Shown piece after piece: positions 19,316 to 25,287 of a stretch of DNA of 25,287 nucleotides (position 1 is the stretch's first letter; each line of letters begins with the position of its first letter). The notes beneath the pieces are model-generated. The model ran no database searches. It worked only from the letters and a program-made list of their open reading frames with translations, and was not told the origin of the DNA. Source of the stretch: Phellopilus nigrolimitatus (Eukaryota > Basidiomycota > Agaricomycetes > Hymenochaetales > Hymenochaetaceae); NCBI GenBank assembly GCA_021029095.1, contig JAJOHG010000366.1, positions 1-25,287 of the forward strand. The letters run 5' to 3'. Made by a program: the position numbers and the translations under genes.

Positions 19316-22260
19316 GCTGGAAAGTAAGCTTGCATCTATCTATGCCATGGATTTTCTCGTGTCTGACGACGTATTTCTAGGTTTATTTGTAATTAACGAT
19401 TATTAAACGTCGATGCATGGCAAATGACTCCTAAATATTTATATTGACTATCTTACAGTTCTTGTATTCGCCTGTCGCGTTTTCGTACCTGTCTCCGTTT
19501 CAACTGTTGTTTTCCTTAGCGCTGTGAAGTCCTACTCTTATTTTCCACCCGATATTTCACCAGATCCTTTATATTCTTTCAAGTTTGCTCGCTGATGATC
19601 TGATAACCAATATGTAGTAAACATAGTGCAGTACACCTCTACATAAAATCCAATATAACTATAGATTCTCATGAAAGAATGGACTGTCGAGCAAAGTGAC
19701 ATGCTCTTGTGTTCGACGTCGACGTCGCGACGATCGGCAGCTGCGAGAAGTCCATGCGCTGAGGACAGCAGCGGCGATCTTTGTGCCGATCATTGTGATG
19801 TTCTATGATCGCCGCGCGTTGTGTTGCATCCACTTCTCTTTTTTGTTTTCTACGAAAACTGACCGTCGTACCGAACACCAGTATAGTTTTTAAAAAAAAT
19901 GGAAAGATAGAAACTGAGGGATAATGCAGTAACATTTAGTCTTCAAGGTTGATTCGCTTAGTTCTAAGGGAATAATTTAAATAATTTAAAAAACAGCGAG
20001 AGGAGATAACTATGTACCATTGGGCTGTTACACTACTCAGGTCGTATAAGAATAATAGGTATACTGGACTCGGCTACGGTCTTTCCTCTACAGACAGTGC
20101 CGCATTATGTCTTAGTAAGTGCTCAGTAGTTCCAGAGGACTGATCATATAGTTCCCAATATTGCACGGAAATGAGATTCTCAAACCATGCAATCGACTAA
20201 TAGAATTATAAAATCGGGGTCGTTTGCCTCACGTAGAGAGATTTTGTTGGTTAGTCCGATAGCAAATTAACATAACCCGTCCGAGGGTAGTCCAGATATG
20301 GGACATGACCGGCGTTAAAAAGGTGGATGGAATGCGTCCATGTCATTCGTATTCGATCTCCAAGTGCACGACACAAGCACGGAGTGTCTACCTAAAACTG
20401 TTCTGGCTACTTTGATTTGTTCGCAACCAAAGTAGCATCAAGAGGTAGGCACTTCGCGCAATGTCATTTACCCCTAAAATTGTCGAGTACGCCACAGGCG
20501 AAAGCAGTTCACATCATATTTAGAATGGAAAATCGACGGGAGCGGAGGTGTCTAACAGGCTGCAGCATCGTGTTTGCGCTTCAGAGAATACTTCGGATCG
20601 GACTCCACGCCAGGAAGAAACGTGAGTTAGTCAGGGGTTAAAATTCAAACGAGAAAATTCACAACTTGGTGTGCTTTCTCTTGAAAGCTTGTCGGAATGG
20701 AATAGGGCTTCGAGAAGATCCAACGAAGTATCCTCACTTGTTGCAGAAAAAAGCGTAGTCTTGCAATTCCGTCAATTTGACATCCGACAAGGTAACATGG
20801 GGAGATCCGGAGAACGCGAGAGAAGATTATGAGCTGAACGGGCCGAAGATCGTGCTCCAAGAGACGACTGTATAAAGAGAAAGAAGACGGGTGATTCGGT
20901 ACGCGGCCTTGGGATAGTCGGGAGGTTGGCCTGGAACTGGTGTCAGGTGTATGACGATAAGAACAGGAGGTCCCGACTGAAGTCGGAAACTTTACAGCAA
21001 ACTTCGACTCGGATCTACATGGGACTGACGCTCTGTGCTCGTCGCAACCGAGAAAGTGTGACTAGGAGCGCTTCTGGGGTCCGAACCACATTGTCTTTTG
21101 CCCTTTTCTTATATGTATCTCCTCGGTGATCTCTAATTAAGCATACGGAGGACCCAGCGGCGAGGGACTCGGCGAGAAGAGACCGGAGAACCTGACATTG
21201 GCTTCTCGGCCAAATGGTAACGAGATTGCGGGATTGACCATCAGATGCAACATATAGCTGCGCGAATGGGGAGCCGTAGTAGATTCGGTAGATGGACGTA
21301 TAATATAAATTGTAGAAGTCCGAATAGTCAGGAGGGCAAGACAAAGCGAGACACGACAAGTCCAAAACCATCAGGAACACCCGGCACGTTCGCGTAGTAG
21401 AGCTGCTAGACGCGACAGCTTCCACCGCCAACGGCGACTTACGTAGTCTCAAGCATCATTGTTTTGACCATATCACGCGACAACTCCTGTTATGTTTCCT
21501 GCAACTCAATTTCGCTACATAGACCATGGATATAAAAGATTTGCTAAGACATCGGGGAGTGGTTGGGGTCCTACGTCCGCCATCAACGCTGATATCGCGT
21601 CGCGGCGTCTCTAATCAAAATATATACCGGAAAGAGGTTTGAGCGGCGTGTCGGTGCTGCGTGCACGTACGCGCGGCCTGCGGCAAGGTGTGAACCTGTT
21701 CGATTGCCTTCAGAAATATAACAACAAAATAGATTTGTCGAGTCACATCAACAAAGCGATTGTCGTAAGGCTAAAGTCGATTGAGGAGAGACAGAGACGA
21801 GCGTCGAGGACGAGTACGCGGACACTCGGCCGGCTTTTGTCGGAAATCCTAAATAGTGCTAAGATTGGAACTCCGCATAGATGCGCCAGTATCCGCCGGG
21901 CGGGCACGGTGTCGATGGGTAGCCTTCTTCTGCTACCACGACCACATCGCATACAAGAACTACTCGCGACGGCCCACATCTATTACTCCCCACGTCGTGC
22001 TTTCAACGTCGTACTTACCGCCGTTGTCGTTGGGGACATTGTGACCGTCGCTTAACGGTGATCGGCTTCTAGACGATAAGCCCCGAAAGCCGCAATCGTG
22101 CTCAGTCAGCAGAGATCTGACGCAGAGACTTGTCTGACGCAGCCCCCTGCGTACTTTACTCCAAGTTCGCTCTACTTTACGCGACAAATTCCTTTCCTCT
22201 GTCATCGCCCCTCCGTCAGTCTCGCTCAGCACAACGTACATACGGTTCAACGAAGACGTC
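19316..22260. other. Long gene-poor intergenic region
   Basis: Nearly 3 kb without a recognisable gene in a window otherwise packed every few hundred bases. The left 300 bases should include the PHD-gene 3' UTR and the right end the bZIP-gene 5' UTR. Open frames of 60-145 codons occur (21015-21452 minus, 21639-22055 plus are the longest) but none shows motifs or credible splice extensions. Local structure includes a perfect 14-bp palindrome CGACGTCGACGTCG at 19714-19727, a doubled AATAATTTAA at about 19972-19991, and a TATAAAAG string at 21531-21538 too far from the bZIP ATG to assign. The segment 21600-22050 is CpG-rich. Confidence 0.55.
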
Positions 22261-24334
22261 ATGGAGTCTTTCAATGCTAGTGCTTTATGGGACCTGTCTC
22301 TGCCCCCCTCCCTTCCTTCCCTTGCCGACGACGAGTTCATCGCTCTTCTTCAGAAGCAGTTTGGCGCTAATAATGCCAAGGAAGACTCGTCTCCAATAGT
22401 AAACATCGACCCGCAGAATCTGTCCCGCGTCCCGCCTGTGAGGCCCATCGCTACTCCACCCAGCGAAGACAGTAGTCCGAGTCCCCCCAGTGCTAGCGAC
22501 TTGCCAACTTCTAGATCACGCAGAGAGTCTGGTGCTTATGGGGATGAGAGCTATAGCCGACAGAGTGACAGAGAGGACGACCCCGATCTCAAGAGGAAGG
22601 CGAGCGAGGATGATCTAGAGGATGAACCAAGCCACAAGTCTCAGCACAGATGTCCGTTCCCCCGATCATATCATGTCCATGTTATCTATGCTAACCTGAT
22701 TTCAGCCTCGTCCAAGATGAGCTCGGCTGCTCGCCGCAAGTCGACTGGAAATTCTAATACAGTGAGTAACTATATGCGATATTGAAAATGGAAACGTTTT
22801 CTGACCGAGAGTAGCAGGATGAGTCTCGTCTCCTCAAACGCAAAGAACAAAATCGCGCTGCCCAACGCGCGTTTCGTGAGCGGAAGGAGAAGCATGTCAA
22901 GGATGTAAGTTAGTCTTTTAAGGCTGTTAACTTATCTGTAGACTTAACGGCGTCTGTGCAGCTGGAGGACAAAGTAGCTGCACTAGAAGAGAAAAAACAC
23001 TGTCGCCGTGTCGGAAAACGAGAGCCTTCGCGAGGTTATCACTCGACTTCAGGACGAAAACATCCGTCTCCGCTCGTCTTCCTTTACGTTCTCTGTCCCG
23101 GCGTCTAGTTCAGAAGGCCAATCTTCGAAGGGCGCAAGTAGGGGTTCACCTTCGGATTCACGTCAAGATACATCCATGAATCTATTTAATTCACCTGCTA
23201 CCGCATCGACCTCCGCTTCCGCCTCAACCCATGATTCCCCTCAGAACCTCTTTGTTAGCGATAAAAACGACAGTCCACTTTCATTCCTTGGCCCAGGGCT
23301 TACTGTCGTCAATCCTGACCAGCGCACGGCGACGGCGACAGCCGATGCTATGGGTATGGACTTCGGGTTCGGTCCTACTGTAACTTCAACTCCTTACACC
23401 ACCATCGCGAGCAATCCGCTCTTCATGTCTTTCCGTGAGCCAGATCCATTTGACCCCCTCGGACACACAAACCAGGCATTCCCACAGTCAAATCAATCAT
23501 TCGACTTCTCCCAACAGTTGTTCCCAGGGTGGCCAGACGTCGCCATGGACGGGAATAATGTCAATGGAATGCAGGCTTTTGACCTTACAAACTCTCTAGA
23601 TGAACTGTTTGGCAGCTTGGAGTATAACGGCCAAGGCATGGAATTTATGAACGTGCCCAAGGCTAGCCCGACTTCGAGCTTAAGTCCCGTGTCGCATCAG
23701 AATATGAACAATAACTCGTCAGTACAAACTCGGGTTCATCGTCATCGGGCTCTTCGCCTGCTTCGATACAGTCTAGTGGTGTGAGTCCTGGCTTGGCCCG
23801 CTCAAATCCGGGGTGTGACGGTAAAACCAAATGCACAAAGGAGACCTCGCGAAGTTTCGTTGCGCAGGATAGCGGCTCGATGTTTGCGCCAAGATCAACG
23901 CCGTCTTATGCCGAGTCCGATGAGACCTCACCAGCACCTGTCACTCCTCCTCCCGGTTCTGCCGATGATTCTTGCTCGGAGTTCCCGCCATGCAAGGGTT
24001 TGCAATTACCGAAGACCCAGAAGAGTGAGAAGAATGTGGAGGTGATGAATGCATGGCGTACTATAAGGCATGATCCAAAATATCAGGTATGTTTCTGCGA
24101 ACTCTCTCACGAGCGAGGTGACGAAATTCTTTCGTGTAGAGTGTGGACATAAACCAACTATGCACAGAGTTTGCATCGAAAGCAAAATGCGATGGGTGCC
24201 AGGTTGTCATTGAACCATCTGGCATGGAAGAAATTCTTGAGACGGTTGAGAAGTCGAAAAAGGCAAAGAAGCAGGGCAATCTGTTCACGGCTGGCAACTC
24301 CGCCGCTGAGATATCGAGCGTGATGGCCAAATAG
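22261..24334 (+). CDS. YAP1: Yap1/Pap1-family redox-responsive bZIP transcription factor (frameshifted as read)
   Basis: Model: join(22261-22651, 22706-22761, 22818-22904, 22962-23721, 23772-24086, 24140-24334), about 600 residues. Yap1-type factors accumulate in the nucleus under oxidative stress and activate antioxidant genes. The basic region KRKEQNRAAQRAFRERKEKH (about 156-175) is the AP-1-like fungal signature with its Gln/Phe, followed by the zipper LEDKVAALEEK. The C-terminal domain has WRTIRHDPKYQ then DINQLCTEFASKAKCDG, the cysteine-rich region that hides the nuclear export signal when oxidised. The N-terminal cysteine region (GCDGKTKC, about 23810) is weaker. One frame break exists: six A at 22992-22997 put the zipper out of frame with everything downstream, and five A restores EEKNTVAVSENESLREV. 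Exon 3 begins at a TAGCAG tandem acceptor (22815 or 22818). The region 23722-23771 can be read as a 50-nt GT-AG intron that keeps frame. Identity is sure; intactness is open. Confidence 0.93.
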
Positions 24335-24813
24335 TCCTCTTTTGCTTTTCTTTTCCCGCGTCTTGCATGGGCTTCCCTTCCATCATTTGTATCAATTGCA
24401 CCTGCTTCACTTATTCCTACTGCATCATCAGCACAGGACGATTATGTATCCATTTTCGCCACTCGTGTCGTTTCGTCTCCTTTCTTTTGCGCATCGTCAA
24501 TTAGTATAACATTTGAGTAAAGTATATCCGGTATCGCGCGTTGCCTCCTGTCTCCTTGCCTCTTCATTTCAACTGCTACGTTTTCGAGCGTTTTGACTGC
24601 GGATCGTCCGTCTGTACTGTACCGATATAAAGCTTTCTGTCTCAGGTTCTGCGTTGAAATGTACATATACTCACAGCTCAAAACAGAATACAGACTTGTT
24701 AGACTTACGCCGGAATTTGTCGTTGTCCATGATCAATCCGCTGAACGCTGGTCATTAATCTCCTTTACCTATAAGTTGGTATAGGTCTATCCGCACAGAA
24801 AGAAAGAACCAGG
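24335..24813. other. Convergent 3' intergenic region between bZIP gene and GET3
   Basis: A 479-bp gap between two stop codons that face each other (bZIP stop 24332-24334 plus, GET3 stop 24814-24816 minus). It should contain both 3' UTRs and polyadenylation signals. Pyrimidine-rich on the plus strand for the first 250 bases. No coding or RNA feature is recognised. Confidence 0.6.
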
Positions 24814-25287
24814 CTACCGCTCGGCGTCGGTTATGTACGGCGTAACAAGCATCTTGCTAAATTCTTTCAACTTCTCCGGTCCCCGCACCTCCTCTGTGAG
24901 GAGCGGCAGACGCACGATGTGGAAGAATTCATCGTAGAGCTCGTGTGCCTCGTTGAGGTACTTTTGTTGCATTTTGTAGCGCACTTGACAATGCTCGCAA
25001 TTTGAGTCTGGTTTGTGTTGTGCAACGAAATTGTATAAATATCATTAAACGGATAAAATAGCAAGATGTACAAGAGCGGCGCACCTTTCTTCGGGAAGAG
25101 AAGTTGGTTAACGACGATGTTGTGCGTGTCGATTTCGTACGAAGTGAGCTCTTGCACTAAGCGCTCCGTCTCATACAGTGATAAGAATTCGGAGACAGAC
25201 GCAGACGAAGGTCGTTTTTTCCTTTAACGCAAGTCAGTATGTAAGTATGCGTGGATAGTGCAAGAATACTTGCAGGATCCTTGACTG
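24814..25287 (-). CDS. GET3: GET3/TRC40 tail-anchored protein targeting ATPase, 3' part (frameshifted as read)
   Basis: Model: complement(24814-25007, 25085-25221, 25274->25287); the upstream exons with the P-loop lie beyond the right edge. Get3 is a dimeric ATPase that shields C-terminal transmembrane anchors and delivers them to the ER receptor Get1/Get2. Recognised segments: [42 protein letters not shown], and the zinc-binding C-x2-C in [20 protein letters not shown], then [19 protein letters not shown]. Two oddities. Intron 25222-25273 has a GC donor (GATCCT|GCAAGT), and only that donor joins KDP to EKTTFVCVC in frame. Between TTFVCVC and SEFLSLYE two bases seem to be missing near 25193-25197, breaking the frame. 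Intron 25008-25084 is ordinary GT-AG. The family is certain; whether the break is real cannot be told from sequence alone. Confidence 0.93.

Noticed and set aside
21015..22055. Open frames of 138-145 codons on both strands
   Set aside because: No motif, no splice-consistent extension and composition that matches CpG-rich noncoding DNA; kept only as part of the gene-poor region.

Overview
This window is eukaryotic nuclear DNA from a fungus, most likely a mushroom-forming basidiomycete (Agaricomycete). Genes are split by many short GT-AG introns of about 48-145 nt, GC content is moderate, and the proteins match basidiomycete versions of conserved families. I rebuilt exon structures by hand from frame continuity and splice signals. 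Family names come from recognised motifs; no database search was run.

Layout, left to right. (1) <1-1647, minus: a secreted A1-family aspartic-peptidase-like protein whose first catalytic Asp-Thr-Gly reads Asn-Thr-Gly; it runs off the left edge. (2) 2394-3953, minus: an SMN-like protein with a Gemin2-binding WDD motif and a C-terminal Tyr/Gly box. (3) 4320-9249: two decayed plus-strand pseudogenes that keep intron relics. The first is the C-terminal half of proteasome subunit Rpn2, with A/C/G/T-biased short tandem repeats on both sides. The second is a nearly full-length type-B carboxylesterase. (4) 9965-11965, minus: a peroxisomal SCPx-type thiolase with 11 exons, a 15-nt microexon, a GC-AG intron and a C-terminal ARL. 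(5) 12215-13602, minus: translation initiation factor eIF5. (6) 14114-15572, minus: Dnmt2-type tRNA-cytosine-5 methyltransferase. (7) 15921-19315, plus: a large PHD-finger protein that shares a 348-bp divergent promoter region with Dnmt2. (8) 19316-22260: nearly 3 kb with no recognisable gene. (9) 22261-24334, plus: a Yap1/Pap1-type redox bZIP factor carrying a one-base frameshift in its zipper. (10) 24814->25287, minus: the 3' end of GET3, with a second GC-AG intron and a two-base frameshift.

Most genes are housekeeping functions: snRNP assembly, translation initiation, tRNA modification, chromatin reading, oxidative-stress transcription, tail-anchored protein targeting and peroxisomal thiolysis. 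I see no operon-like logic, transposon ORF, tRNA, rRNA or CRISPR array. The unusual points are the 5-kb pseudogene stretch, the active-site-deficient peptidase homologue, the non-canonical splice features, and small indels concentrated in the last 2.5 kb that need raw-read support. I did not find a convincing new multi-gene system.
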